Part shown: positions 41,733 through 49,948 of the stretch, in pieces
Layout of the letters: each line of letters starts with the position of its first letter
How positions within the stretch are numbered: position 1 is the first letter of the stretch
NCBI RefSeq assembly: GCF_040659735.1
Contig: NZ_JBFANZ010000010.1
Coordinates: forward strand, 62,001 to 126,000
Reading direction: 5' to 3'
From: Micromonospora_I sp040659735
GTDB taxonomy: Bacteria > Actinomycetota > Actinomycetes > Mycobacteriales > Micromonosporaceae
Length of the DNA stretch: 64,000 bases
Made by a program: the position numbers and the translations under genes
The notes under the pieces: model-generated
What the model was told of the DNA's origin: nothing
Databases searched by the model: none
The model's input: the letters and a program-made list of their open reading frames with translations, nothing else

Positions 41733-42523
41733 ACCCGCCGCACGCCCCGATGCGGATCGACATCGTCACGATCTTCCCGGAATACTTCAGCCCGCTCGAC
41801 CTGTCGTTGATCGGCAAGGCCCGTCGCAACGGGCTGCTCGATCTCGCCGTCCACGACCTGCGGACGTGGACCCGCGATGTGCACCGCACCGTCGACGACA
41901 CACCGTACGGCGGCGGTCCCGGCATGGTGATGCGGCCGGAGCCGTGGGGCGAGGCGCTGGATGCCCTGGCGCCCACCGACGCCCCTCCGCCGCGGTTGGT
42001 GGTGCCCACCCCGGCCGGCGCGCGGTTCAGTCAGGGGCTCGCCCACGAGCTTGCGGCGGAGCCGCGGCTGGTGTTCGCCTGTGGCCGCTACGAGGGCATC
42101 GACCAGCGCGTGCTCGACGACGCCGCGACCCGGATGCCGGTCACCGAGGTCTCGCTCGGCGACTACGTGCTCTTCGGTGGCGAGGTCGCGGTCCTGGTGA
42201 TCCTGGAGGCGGTGATCCGGTTGCTGCCCGGCGTGCTCGGCAACGCCGGCTCCCTCGACGAGGAGTCGCACGCCCACGGCCTGCTCGAAGCGCCGGTCTA
42301 CACCAAGCCGCCGGCGTGGCGCGACCACGAGGTGCCGGAGATCCTGCGGTCGGGCGACCACGGGAGGATCGCGCGCTGGCGCCGCGACGAGGCGTTGTTA
42401 CGTACCGCACAGCGGCGTCCCGACCTGCTCGCCCTGCTCCCCGCGGGCGCGCTCGACAAGCGGGACGTCGCGGTGTTGGCCGGGGCCGGATTTCAGGTCC
42501 CGCCCGACGATATGGCAAAGTAG
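41729..42523 (+). CDS. trmD: tRNA (guanine-37-N1)-methyltransferase
   Basis: TrmD makes m1G37 next to the anticodon and prevents frameshifting. The 264-residue SPOUT-fold protein shows MRIDIVTIFPEYF, DDTPYGGGPGMVMRPEP, the knot region CGRYEGIDQRV and the SAM-binding ISLGDY-type segment (VSLGDYVLFGGEVAVLV). The GTG at 41729 overlaps the rimM stop (GTGA). The ATG at 41750 gives the more usual MRID terminus and 257 residues; either is possible. Confidence 0.95.
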   Translation: MNPPHAPMRIDIVTIFPEYFSPLDLSLIGKARRNGLLDLAVHDLRTWTRDVHRTVDDTPYGGGPGMVMRPEPWGEALDALAPTDAPPPRLVVPTPAGARFSQGLAHELAAEPRLVFACGRYEGIDQRVLDDAATRMPVTEVSLGDYVLFGGEVAVLVILEAVIRLLPGVLGNAGSLDEESHAHGLLEAPVYTKPPAWRDHEVPEILRSGDHGRIARWRRDEALLRTAQRRPDLLALLPAGALDKRDVAVLAGAGFQVPPDDMAK

Positions 42524-42645
42524 TGGGGTTGCCGCAGACGACCGCGCCGCGGCCGGCTGCGAGGATCTTCAGAACCGGTGGAGATCAGAACCATCCATTC
42601 GCGTACCGATGATCGGTGCGCTTTGAGTATCACAAGGATGCAGCG

Positions 42646-43002
42646 ATGAACACGCTGGACGCTCTCGACGCCCAGTCGCAGCGGACCGACCTCCCGGCCT
42701 TCCGCGCAGGCGACACGCTCAAGGTGCACGCCCGGGTCATCGAGGGAAACCGCTCCCGCGTCCAGGTCTTCCAGGGCGTCGTGATCCGTCGCCAGGGTTC
42801 CGGCCTGCGCGAGACCTTCACCGTCCGCAAGGTGAGCTTCGGTGTCGGCGTTGAGCGGACCTACCCGATCAACAGCCCCGGCATCGACCGGATCGAGGTC
42901 GTCACCCGTGGTGATGTCCGTCGCGCCAAGCTCTACTACCTCCGTGAGCTCCGCGGCAAGAAGGCGAAGATCAAGGAGCTGCGCGAGGCCAGGGTCAGCT
43001 GA
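42646..43002 (+). CDS. rplS: 50S ribosomal protein L19
   Basis: L19 lies at the subunit interface of the ribosome. The 118-residue protein starts MNTLDALDAQSQRTDLPAFR and has VQVFQGVVIRRQGSG, SFGVGVERTYPINSP and the basic KLYYLRELRGKKAKIKE end. The ATG at 42646 has AAGGA upstream. It follows trmD after a 122-bp gap that may contain an internal leader and is followed by two hairpins. Confidence 0.97.
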   Translation: MNTLDALDAQSQRTDLPAFRAGDTLKVHARVIEGNRSRVQVFQGVVIRRQGSGLRETFTVRKVSFGVGVERTYPINSPGIDRIEVVTRGDVRRAKLYYLRELRGKKAKIKELREARVS

Positions 43003-43092
43003 GCCTGCTGACCAGCTCACCCGAGCCTGGGACTGCCGCTCCGGCCGTGCGCCAATTACGCTGGCCGCAGTGACAGACGGCGAACGCTACGG

Positions 43093-43173
43093 CCACGACA
43101 CGCGTCGTGGCGGCGGGACACAAGTGCGCTACCGCCCGTGGCACCTCGATAGAGACGCCCCGGGCGGTAGCGC
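43093..43173 (+). terminator. Tandem hairpins between rplS and lepB
   Basis: A first hairpin pairs CCACGAC with GTCGTGG (43093-43099/43104-43110). A second, stronger one pairs GCGCTACCGCCCG (43126-43138) with its perfect complement (43161-43173) around a 22-nt loop. They start about 90 bp after rplS and end about 30 bp before the first lepB, so they probably end the ribosomal operon. Confidence 0.6.
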
Positions 43174-43202
43174 TGTATCTCGGGACCGGGGAGATGCGTA
43201 GC

Positions 43203-44117
43203 GTGTATCGAGAAAACGACGTCGACCCATGGGGACGCCGGCCGCAGCGGGCGGAGCCTCCGCCGCGCAAGCGCAAGCAGATGCCGTTGTGGCAGGAACT
43301 GCCGCTGTTGCTCATCGTGGCGTTCTGCCTCGCGGTGCTCATCCGCACCTTCCTCCTGCAGGCCTTCTTCATCCCGTCGGGATCGATGGAGGACACGCTG
43401 CTCATCGGTGACCGCGTGCTGGTGAACAAGGTCGTCTACGACGTGCGTGACCCGGTGCGGGGCGAGGTCGTGGTCTTCCGCGGCACCGATCGGTGGGCGC
43501 CCGAGCAGTTGGACGAGCCGGAGCAGGGATTCGTCGGCAAGCTGGGACGCACCGTCGGCGACCTCGTGGGCGTGAGCCGCCCCGGCGAGAAGGACTTCAT
43601 CAAGCGGGTCGTCGGGATCCCCGGCGACCGGGTGAAGTGTTGTGACGACCGGGGACGGGTGACGGTCAACGGTCAGCCGCTCGACGAGCCGTACGTCCTG
43701 GAGAACTCCGACCTGGACGTGCCGCCCAGCCCTCGGGAGTGCCGTTCGCGCCGGTTCGACGAGGTGGTGGTCGAGCCGGGCCAGCTCTTCGTGATGGGCG
43801 ACCATCGGCTGGTCTCGCAGGATTCGCGCTGCCAGGGGCCGGTGCCGATCGACAATGTGATCGGGCGGGCGTTCGTGATCGTCTGGCCGCAGGGGCGTTG
43901 GGACGGGCTCTCGGTGCCGGCGACGTTCGACCGGATGCCCAAGGCCGCCGCCGCGCCCGCTCCGGGGCACCCCCCCGCCGTTCCCGACGAAGGGGGACGT
44001 CACGTTCCCGCCGGAGGGGGAGGAATAGCTGTTGTCCTCCCAATTCTGGGGTCTTTGCTCGTAACCGCGCGTTCCCGATCACGGTTTCCAGTCCGGCGTC
44101 GTAGGCTCCGTCCGTGA
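43203..44117 (+). CDS. lepB: Type I signal peptidase (first of two)
   Basis: The enzyme removes signal peptides from exported proteins. The 304-residue protein has a basic N-terminus, one membrane helix (LLLIVAFCLAVLIRTFLLQ, about 35-53), the catalytic Ser61 in IPSGSM and the general-base Lys134 in FIKRVVGIPGDR; GDHR follows later. An unusual Gly/Pro-rich tail ends with a second hydrophobic stretch (GIAVVLPILGSLLV), possibly a C-terminal anchor. The GTG at 43203 has GGGGAG 9 nt before; an ATG at 43194 is too close to that site. The second lepB overlaps its stop. Confidence 0.93.
   Translation: MYRENDVDPWGRRPQRAEPPPRKRKQMPLWQELPLLLIVAFCLAVLIRTFLLQAFFIPSGSMEDTLLIGDRVLVNKVVYDVRDPVRGEVVVFRGTDRWAPEQLDEPEQGFVGKLGRTVGDLVGVSRPGEKDFIKRVVGIPGDRVKCCDDRGRVTVNGQPLDEPYVLENSDLDVPPSPRECRSRRFDEVVVEPGQLFVMGDHRLVSQDSRCQGPVPIDNVIGRAFVIVWPQGRWDGLSVPATFDRMPKAAAAPAPGHPPAVPDEGGRHVPAGGGGIAVVLPILGSLLVTARSRSRFPVRRRRLRP
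44102..44107 (+). promoter_or_regulatory. Candidate internal -10 box for the second lepB
   Basis: TAGGCT lies 6 nt before the GTG at 44114, inside the end of the first lepB. It could give an extra leaderless transcript for the second peptidase. Confidence 0.4.
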
Positions 44118-44752
44118 TTGACGAGCAGACCGATAAGCGGGCCAATTCGTTCTGGCGCGAACTCCCGATCCTGCTGGGCGTGGCGGTTCTCGTCGCGGTC
44201 CTGGTGCGCGCCTTCGTCCTGCAGACCTTCTACATCCCGTCGCCGTCGATGGAACACACCCTCGACATCAACGACAAGGTGCTCGTCAACAAGCTCGTCT
44301 ACGATTTCCGCTCCCCGGACCGGGGCGAGATCATCGTCTTCCGTGCCCCGTCCGAGTGGCGCAGCAACCCCAAGGGCGAAGACTTCATCAAGCGGGTCAT
44401 CGGGGTCGGCGGGGACCGGGTGCAGTGCTGTGACGCCCAGCAGCGACTGATGATCAACGGACATCCGATCGATGAGCCGTACATCTACGCCGAGGACGGG
44501 GTCCACGACGCCGCCGCGGACCAGCCGTTCGATATCACGGTGCCCAAGGGGCGGCTCTGGATGATGGGCGACCACCGGTCGGCCTCGGGTGACTCGCTTG
44601 AACACTGGGAGCGGACCAACGACATCCAGGTCGCCACGGTGCCGGAGGATGCCGTGGTGGGGCGCGCCTTCGTGGTGTTCTGGCCGTTCGGACGGGCCAA
44701 GTGGCTCTCCGTACCGGATTCGTTCGCGTCGGTCCCCAAACCGCAGGATTGA
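44114..44752 (+). CDS. lepB: Type I signal peptidase (second of two)
   Basis: The 212-residue paralogue has a membrane helix (ILLGVAVLVAVLVRAFVLQ), catalytic Ser45 in IPSPSM, Lys93 in FIKRVIGVGGDR and MMGDHRSASGDS. It lacks the long Pro/Gly tail of the first copy. The GTG overlaps the first lepB stop (GTGA), so they form a tandem pair. A separate -10-like TAGGCT suggests it can also be made alone. Tandem signal peptidase genes in this place are known in actinomycetes and may divide the substrates between them. Confidence 0.95.
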   Translation: MIDEQTDKRANSFWRELPILLGVAVLVAVLVRAFVLQTFYIPSPSMEHTLDINDKVLVNKLVYDFRSPDRGEIIVFRAPSEWRSNPKGEDFIKRVIGVGGDRVQCCDAQQRLMINGHPIDEPYIYAEDGVHDAAADQPFDITVPKGRLWMMGDHRSASGDSLEHWERTNDIQVATVPEDAVVGRAFVVFWPFGRAKWLSVPDSFASVPKPQD

Positions 44753-44784
44753 CCACGGGCGCGACCCCACGCCGGACGAGGTCC

Positions 44785-44790
44785 TAGGCT
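44785..44790 (+). promoter_or_regulatory. Candidate -10 box for the Nudix gene
   Basis: TAGGCT lies 6 nt before the GTG at 44797, with no ribosome site, so the transcript is probably leaderless. Confidence 0.45.
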
Positions 44791-44796
44791 GGTCCG

Positions 44797-45312
44797 GTGA
44801 CGGACGCCGCGTTCAGCCCACCGCTGCCCCCTGGCGGGCAGGCGTGGATTCCGCGGCGCGCCGCCCGTGTGTTGCTGCTCGACGGCGCGGACCGCGTCCT
44901 GATGTTCCACGGCTTCGACCCCGCCCGGCCGACGCACCTCTTCTGGTTCACCCCCGGCGGCGGGTTGGACGCGGGCGAACCGTGGGCGCTGGGCGCGGCG
45001 CGCGAGTTGGCCGAGGAGACCGGGCTGCGCCTGGAGCCCGGGCAGTTGGGCGCACCGGTCTGGCGCGATGTGACCGAGTATTCGTTCGACGGGCGGTGGT
45101 ACCGGCAGGAGCAGGAGTTCTTCCTCGTCCGGGTGCCCACGTGGGAGGTCGACACCGCCGGCTTCGACGAGGTGGAGCGGGACACGGTCGACGGCCACCG
45201 CTGGTGGACCATCGAGGAGTTCGACGTGACGGACGAACGGTTCTATCCCCTGGAACTGCCGTCGCTGCTCCGTCAACTGCAGAACTGTTCGCCGACGCTG
45301 GGGAGGGAGTGA
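44797..45312 (+). CDS. Nudix hydrolase
   Basis: The 171-residue protein has a complete Nudix box (residues 55-77: GGLDAGEPWALGAAREL then AEETGL) that binds Mg and cleaves nucleoside-diphosphate-linked compounds. The exact substrate is unknown; damaged nucleotides or sugar nucleotides are typical. The GTG at 44797 follows a leaderless-type -10. rnhB begins one base after its stop, so the two are co-expressed. Confidence 0.88.
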   Translation: MTDAAFSPPLPPGGQAWIPRRAARVLLLDGADRVLMFHGFDPARPTHLFWFTPGGGLDAGEPWALGAARELAEETGLRLEPGQLGAPVWRDVTEYSFDGRWYRQEQEFFLVRVPTWEVDTAGFDEVERDTVDGHRWWTIEEFDVTDERFYPLELPSLLRQLQNCSPTLGRE

Positions 45313-45313
45313 C

Positions 45314-46126
45314 GTGCTGACCCCGCCGCGCACCGTGGTCCGCCGCGAAGGTGGCCTGTACGCGTTGGAGCGTGCGCTCCAACGGCGCGGCTTCCGGCAT
45401 GTGGCCGGGGCGGACGAGGCCGGCCGGGGAGCGTGCGCCGGCCCGTTGGTCGCCGCCGCCGTGGTGCTGCCCGAGGGGCGGCGCGGCGAGGTCGAGGGGC
45501 TGGCCGACTCGAAGCTGCTCACCCCGGCGACCCGCGAGCGGATCTACGACGAGGTCGTCTCACGCGCGCTCGCGTACGCGGTCGTGGTGGTGCCGGCCCA
45601 CGAGGTGGACGCGCGCGGCCTGCACGTGTGCAACCTGGCCGCGATGCGTCGCGCGCTCGCCTCGCTCGGCACCCGTCCCGAGTACGTGCTGACCGACGGG
45701 TTCGGCGTCGACGGCCTCGGGGTGCCGGGGCTCGCGGTCTGGAAGGGAGACCAGGTGGCCGCCTGCGTCGCGGCCGCCAGCGTGCTGGCGAAGGTCACCC
45801 GGGACCGGATCATGGTTGAGCTCGATGGGGATTTCCCGGGTTACGGCTTCGCGGAGCACAAGGGATACATCACCCCGGTGCACACTGCGGCGTTGGAGCG
45901 GCAGGGGCCGTGCGCGGAACATCGCTTCTCGTACATCAACGTGGCGACCGTGTCCGGACGGGCCGGGCGGCCGCCCAGGGCGCGCCGGCCCGAGACGATC
46001 GGCGTGCCTGAGGCGGTAGGGCGGCCGGGGCCAGCAGGGGGTACCGTCGGCGTGGCGTTGGGCGAGCAGCTACGCCAGCCGACGCCAGTGGGGGAAGATG
46101 TTGCCATGGAAGGCGGAGTGCGATGA
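45314..46126 (+). CDS. rnhB: Ribonuclease HII
   Basis: RNase HII cuts RNA in RNA-DNA hybrids and removes misincorporated ribonucleotides. The core has the catalytic AGADEAGRG (31-39), VLTDGFGV and ASVLAKVTRDR with the expected acidic residues. The catalytic part ends near residue 215. A Gly/Pro/Arg-rich tail of about 55 residues follows, making 270 in all. The GTG at 45314 has GGAGGGAG upstream. Its stop overlaps the DUF2469 ATG, a pairing that is conserved in actinobacteria. Confidence 0.95.
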   Translation: MLTPPRTVVRREGGLYALERALQRRGFRHVAGADEAGRGACAGPLVAAAVVLPEGRRGEVEGLADSKLLTPATRERIYDEVVSRALAYAVVVVPAHEVDARGLHVCNLAAMRRALASLGTRPEYVLTDGFGVDGLGVPGLAVWKGDQVAACVAAASVLAKVTRDRIMVELDGDFPGYGFAEHKGYITPVHTAALERQGPCAEHRFSYINVATVSGRAGRPPRARRPETIGVPEAVGRPGPAGGTVGVALGEQLRQPTPVGEDVAMEGGVR

Positions 46127-46446
46127 GCGCGGAAGATCTCGAGAAGTATGAGACCGAGATGGAGCTGCAGCTCTACCGGGAATACCGCGACATCGTCCGT
46201 CAATTCTCGTACGTCGTGGAGACCGAGCGCCGGTTCTACCTCGCGAACCAGGTTGACCTGCATGTGCGCAACTCGGACGGCGAGGTCTACTTCGAGGTCG
46301 AGATGCACGACGCCTGGGTGTGGGACATGTACCGTCCCGCCCGGTTCGTCAAGAACGTCCGTGTGATGACGTTCAAGGACGTCAACGTCGAAGAGCTCGA
46401 AAAGCCCGACATCTCACTCCCTGCGGACTCCGGCTTCGGCAGCTGA
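46123..46446 (+). CDS. DUF2469 conserved actinobacterial protein
   Basis: The 107-residue acidic protein starts MSAEDLEKYETEMELQLYRE and includes FSYVVETERRFYLANQVDL and DAWVWDMYRPARFVK. It belongs to DUF2469, a nearly universal actinobacterial family always found beside rnhB, with unknown function. The ATG at 46123 overlaps the rnhB stop (ATGA), showing tight coupling. Confidence 0.93.
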   Translation: MSAEDLEKYETEMELQLYREYRDIVRQFSYVVETERRFYLANQVDLHVRNSDGEVYFEVEMHDAWVWDMYRPARFVKNVRVMTFKDVNVEELEKPDISLPADSGFGS

Positions 46447-46628
46447 CCCACCACTCTCCGGACAACCGCGACCGTCACCCCAACGGGGGAATTTCGCACT
46501 GTCGCGCCGGCCCCACGGACATAGCAGATCATCTGATTCTCCGGGCGTTTTCCACACCGACGTAGCTGTCCACAGGACCGGGCCGCGTCGATTGCGCCCG
46601 AGGTTCCCCGGGCGACAGGCTGCGAGTC

Positions 46629-47309
46629 ATGACGCGGTACGGGAAAGCTCTGCCCATCCTGCTCGCGGTGCTCACCGGCGCGTCCCCGCCGCTCGCGGCT
46701 CCTCGGATGACAACCGACGGGCCGACGCGGGTGTCGCCGGCCGCCGCGAATCCGGCGCGACCCGCCGAGGCTGCGTCCGCCACCCCGGTGTCCCGCTTCC
46801 GCTGGCCGCTGGACGGCGCGCCGCGCCTGGTCCGCCGCTTCGACCCGCCGCCCCAGCCGTGGTCGCCCGGACACCGCGGTGTCGACCTGGCCGCGCCACC
46901 CGGCGCGGTGGTCCGTGCCGCCGGCGACGGGGTCGTGCTCTTCGTCGGGCGGATCGCCGGCCGCGGGGTGGTCAGCGTGCAGCACGCCGGCGGGCTGCGC
47001 TCCACGTACGAGCCGGTGGGATCCGGGGTCACGGCCGGTGCGCGCGTGACCGCCGGCGCCCCGCTCGGCGTCCTCGCGGCGGGACACCCCGGCTGCCCGG
47101 CGCCGGCGTGCCTGCACTGGGGGTTGCGTCGCGGCGCGAGCTACCTCGATCCGCTGTTCCTGCTCGGACTCGGCCGGGTCCGACTGCTGCCGCTCAGCGC
47201 AGCGCGGCGAGCAGTTGGGGCAGGCGCTGGGCCAGCCGCACATAGTCGTCGGCGCGGTTGTAGACCTGGCCGCAGAGGCGGAGCCAGCCCCGACCGCCCC
47301 ACGCGCTGA
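46629..47309 (+). CDS. Secreted M23-family (LytM-like) peptidase
   Basis: The 226-residue protein has a signal peptide (ALPILLAVLTGASPPLAAP), an Ala/Pro linker and a LytM domain (about 57-180) that should act on peptidoglycan cross-links. The first zinc motif HRGVD gives H82 and D86. The second, usually HxH, reads CLH (C161, H163) in PACLHWGLR, so one ligand is Cys or the protein is inactive. After RVRLLPL the last 40 or so residues are a basic run-on that is antisense to the aminotransferase gene, so the natural stop may have been lost. CAGGCT lies 7 nt before the ATG as a possible leaderless -10. Confidence 0.85.
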   Translation: MTRYGKALPILLAVLTGASPPLAAPRMTTDGPTRVSPAAANPARPAEAASATPVSRFRWPLDGAPRLVRRFDPPPQPWSPGHRGVDLAAPPGAVVRAAGDGVVLFVGRIAGRGVVSVQHAGGLRSTYEPVGSGVTAGARVTAGAPLGVLAAGHPGCPAPACLHWGLRRGASYLDPLFLLGLGRVRLLPLSAARRAVGAGAGPAAHSRRRGCRPGRRGGASPDRPTR

Positions 47310-48384
47310 CGCCGACCTCGGTGGTGAGCGCATCGGCGATGCGGAGCCGCAGCGCGACGGCATCGGCCATCGTGGTGACCAGGCCCTCGGGGAGCGGGAT
47401 GAGTCGCATGGCGACCGTCGGTCCGCCGGGGTCGGGCAGCTCGGCCGGCGAGAGGTGGAGCGCCTCACCCACGACCCGTTGCCCGTACGCGGCGAGCGCG
47501 GCATTGTGCGCGCGCACCCGATCGACGCCGAGGGTGCGCAGGGTGAAGAGTCCGGTCGGCGCCGCCAACCACGACGTGTAGTCGAGCGTCCCCTGCCACT
47601 CGACCCGCAGCGGGAAACCCGTCGCCTGCTCCCACGAGACGACGAGGGGCTCGATCCGGTCCCGCCACCGGGGCGCCACCGCCAGCAGCGCGGTGCCGCG
47701 CGGCGCGTACGCCCACTTGTGGAAGTTGCCGACCCAGAAGTCGGCCCCGAGCGCGTCGACGGCGACCGGCAGCATGCCGGGCGCATGCGCCGCGTCGACC
47801 AGCACCGGCACATCGTGCTCGCGGGCGGTGGCGACGATGACCGCCGTCGGGAAGAGCCGGGCGGTGGGGGAGGTGAGCTGATCGATGATGAGCAGCTTGG
47901 TGCGCCCGGGACGCAGCCCGGCGCGCACGATCGCGACGACCTCGTCATCGGCGGCGGCCAGCGGGACGTGCACGGTGCGCGCGGTGGCCCCGGTGCGCCG
48001 GCACTCCCGCTCGACGGCGAAACCCACCGCGCCGTAACCGTGGTCGGTGAGTAGCACCTCGTCGCCGGGGCGCAGGCCCAGGGACTGCAGCACGATCGCG
48101 GCGCCGGTGGTGGCGTTGCCGACGAGGGCGCTGCCGTCGGGGTCCGCGCCGAGAAACGACGCCAGGTGGCGTCTGGTGTGCACGATCCGGTCGACGAGCC
48201 CCTGGGTGAAGAAGCGCATCGGGTTGCTGTCCATCTCGTCGCGCAGCCGCTGCTGCGCGCGCTGCACGCCGACCGGCACGGCGCCGAACGAGCCGTGATT
48301 GAGGTGGGCGGACGAGGTGTCGAGGGAGAAGAGCAGTCGCGCGCCGGGAATCGGCTCGGGCGGTTGCGGCTCTGGGGCGCTCAC
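47194..48384 (-). CDS. Class V aminotransferase-fold PLP protein (isopenicillin N epimerase-like)
   Basis: The 396-residue PLP enzyme shows HLNHGSFGAVPVGVQ near the N-terminus, the cofactor-binding VDAAHAPGMLP and the Schiff-base Lys in VGNFHKWAYAPRG. It most resembles the isopenicillin N epimerase/cysteine desulfurase-like branch; the substrate is unknown. The start is GTG 48384, 7 nt after TAGGAT on the minus strand, so it is probably leaderless. Its 3' end overlaps the M23 peptidase frame by 116 bp. Confidence 0.88.
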   Translation of the reverse strand: MSAPEPQPPEPIPGARLLFSLDTSSAHLNHGSFGAVPVGVQRAQQRLRDEMDSNPMRFFTQGLVDRIVHTRRHLASFLGADPDGSALVGNATTGAAIVLQSLGLRPGDEVLLTDHGYGAVGFAVERECRRTGATARTVHVPLAAADDEVVAIVRAGLRPGRTKLLIIDQLTSPTARLFPTAVIVATAREHDVPVLVDAAHAPGMLPVAVDALGADFWVGNFHKWAYAPRGTALLAVAPRWRDRIEPLVVSWEQATGFPLRVEWQGTLDYTSWLAAPTGLFTLRTLGVDRVRAHNAALAAYGQRVVGEALHLSPAELPDPGGPTVAMRLIPLPEGLVTTMADAVALRLRIADALTTEVGVSAWGGRGWLRLCGQVYNRADDYVRLAQRLPQLLAALR

Positions 48385-48391
48385 GGGCGTG

Positions 48392-48397
48392 ATCCTA
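48392..48397 (-). promoter_or_regulatory. Candidate -10 box for the aminotransferase gene
   Basis: On the minus strand TAGGAT lies 7 nt before the GTG start at 48384, with no ribosome site between. Confidence 0.4.
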
Positions 48398-48430
48398 CGG
48401 CCCGGTCGCCCGCCGTCGCGTCAGCCGCGG

Positions 48431-49372
48431 TCATGCCCGCGGGTGGGCCTGGCGGTAGGCGCTGCGCAGTCGCTCGACGGAGACATGGGTGTAGAGCTGG
48501 GTGCTGGAGAGCGAGGCGTGTCCGAGCAGCTCCTGCACCGCCCGCAGGTCGGCGCCGCCTTCAAGGAGATGGGTGGCCGCCGAGTGCCGGAGCCCGTGCG
48601 GGCTGATGTGCGGCAGGCCGACGGCCCGGGCGTACCCGCTGACGATGCGCCGCGCGATGGTCGGCTGCAGCCGACCGCCGCGGGCCCCGAGTAGCAGCGC
48701 GTCGCCGCTGTCCGGCCCGACGAGGGAGGCCCGCCCCAGCCGCAGCCAGTCGTCGATGGCCTGCTCGGCGGGGAGCCCGTAGGGCACCGACCGCTCCTTG
48801 TCGCCCTTGCCGATCACCCGGACGACGTGCCGTGCCCGGTCGACGTCCGCGATGTCCAGGCCGCACAGCTCACTGACCCGGATGCCGGTGGCGTAGAGCA
48901 GTTCGAGCACGGCCCGGTCGCGCAGCAGGACCGGCGACGCTTCGTCGCCGGGCGCCACCACCAGCTCGGCCGCCTGGTCCACCCGGAGCACCGTGGGCAG
49001 CTCGCGGTGGCCTTTCGGACTGGCGAGCTGCGCGCCGACATCGGTCGCGAGCAGACCCCCGCGATGCGCCCACGCGCTGAACGTGCGGGCCGAGGCCGCG
49101 CGACGGGCCAGGGACGCCCGAGCGGCCCCGACGGTGCGCAGCTTCGCCAGCCAGCTGCGCAGGACGGTGATGTCGAGCTCGTCGGGAGCGCCGCAACCCA
49201 TCCGGGCCGCGTGGTCGAGCAGCGAGACCGCGTCGCCGACGTAGGCCCGTACGGTGTGCACCGACCGGTTCTCCACCACGGACAGATGTCGGGCGAAGTC
49301 GTCGACGGCGTCACGCATCGCGGCGGGCAGCGCCTCGTGCGTCTCCTGGGTGGTGGGGCTGCGGTGGGTCAT
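48431..49372 (-). CDS. xerC: Tyrosine recombinase XerC
   Basis: XerC works with XerD at dif to resolve chromosome dimers. The 313-residue protein has an N-terminal SAM-like DNA-binding domain (DFARHLSVVENRSVHTVRAY) and the catalytic residues Arg in ATGIRVSEL, Lys in GKGDKERSVP, HGLRHSAATH, the second His in LGHASLSSTQ and the nucleophile Tyr in LYTHVS. Its position near dprA and rpsB supports XerC rather than a mobile-element integrase. ATG 49372 is chosen; the frame continues 10 codons upstream. Confidence 0.93.
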   Translation of the reverse strand: MTHRSPTTQETHEALPAAMRDAVDDFARHLSVVENRSVHTVRAYVGDAVSLLDHAARMGCGAPDELDITVLRSWLAKLRTVGAARASLARRAASARTFSAWAHRGGLLATDVGAQLASPKGHRELPTVLRVDQAAELVVAPGDEASPVLLRDRAVLELLYATGIRVSELCGLDIADVDRARHVVRVIGKGDKERSVPYGLPAEQAIDDWLRLGRASLVGPDSGDALLLGARGGRLQPTIARRIVSGYARAVGLPHISPHGLRHSAATHLLEGGADLRAVQELLGHASLSSTQLYTHVSVERLRSAYRQAHPRA

Positions 49373-49469
49373 CAGTGTGACCGTGCGGGGTGAGCCACGC
49401 ACGCGTCAAGGCGGCGCGCGCGCGGGGCCGGTGGAATCGGGCGGCGGCCAGGAAAGGCGCGTCGGACGG

Positions 49470-49679
49470 CTACGAGTCCGCTGGCGGACCGCCCGACCGG
49501 TGTTTCTGACCGCGGGTCAGCAGGGGACGGACCTGCGGCTGGGGAACGGTCGGCTCGGTCGCCCACGCGGGGCGGTCATCGAGATGCCCGTACGCGCCGG
49601 CGCGGTGCGGGTAGGAGGTCGCCGGGCCGACGGCGTCGATCGGTTTGTCGCGTCGCAGGAACCATTTCCACCACGGCAT
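49470..49679 (-). CDS. Small hypothetical protein (69 aa)
   Basis: The frame starts MPWWKWFLRRDKPIDAVGPA and continues TSYPHRAGAYGHLDDRPAWA. It has GC-rich third positions like its neighbours and an AGGGCGAGG ribosome site. The Trp-rich start followed by a basic patch suggests a membrane-touching or nucleic-acid-binding peptide, but I recognise no family. It could also be chance. Nothing else is seen in 49373-49948 apart from the gntR promoter and operator. Confidence 0.5.
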   Translation of the reverse strand: MPWWKWFLRRDKPIDAVGPATSYPHRAGAYGHLDDRPAWATEPTVPQPQVRPLLTRGQKHRSGGPPADS

Positions 49680-49890
49680 CGCCTCGCCCTTCGTGGGTGG
49701 GAGCGGCGGCCCGCGGCACGGGGGAAGCCGCGGACCGCCGCACCCGATCTGGTGGACACGACGTAGCCGGGTCGCTGCTGCCGCGTCGGGACCGCGTCGT
49801 CAGGTGAGCTTCGGAGCGACCGGCCGGCACGCCTACCCCTAGGTCACTGTCCGTACCGGTCGCACAATCAACCGTACACTCATCTATATC

Positions 49891-49906
49891 ACTCGTCCAG
49901 ATGAGA
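49891..49906 (+). promoter_or_regulatory. Candidate operator of the GntR regulator (DasR-like site)
   Basis: ACTCGTCCAGATGAGA matches the HutC/DasR-type palindrome ACTGGTCTAGACCAGT at 11 of 16 positions. A wider CTCATCT/AGATGAG inverted repeat (49879-49885/49899-49905) overlaps it. It lies in an AT-rich island 30 bp before the gntR -10 box, a good place for autorepression. Confidence 0.5.
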
Positions 49907-49935
49907 CCGTCGACTGAGATGGCGGTGTTCCGGGG

Positions 49936-49941
49936 TACCGT
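49936..49941 (+). promoter_or_regulatory. Candidate -10 box for the gntR gene
   Basis: TACCGT lies 7 nt before the GTG at 49949 without a ribosome site between, consistent with a leaderless transcript. Confidence 0.4.
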
Positions 49942-49948
49942 GATCGGC

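Noticed and set aside
48431..49372. Tyrosine recombinase as evidence for an integrated mobile element
   Set aside because: The position near dprA, the length and the lack of att repeats or cargo genes fit the housekeeping XerC.
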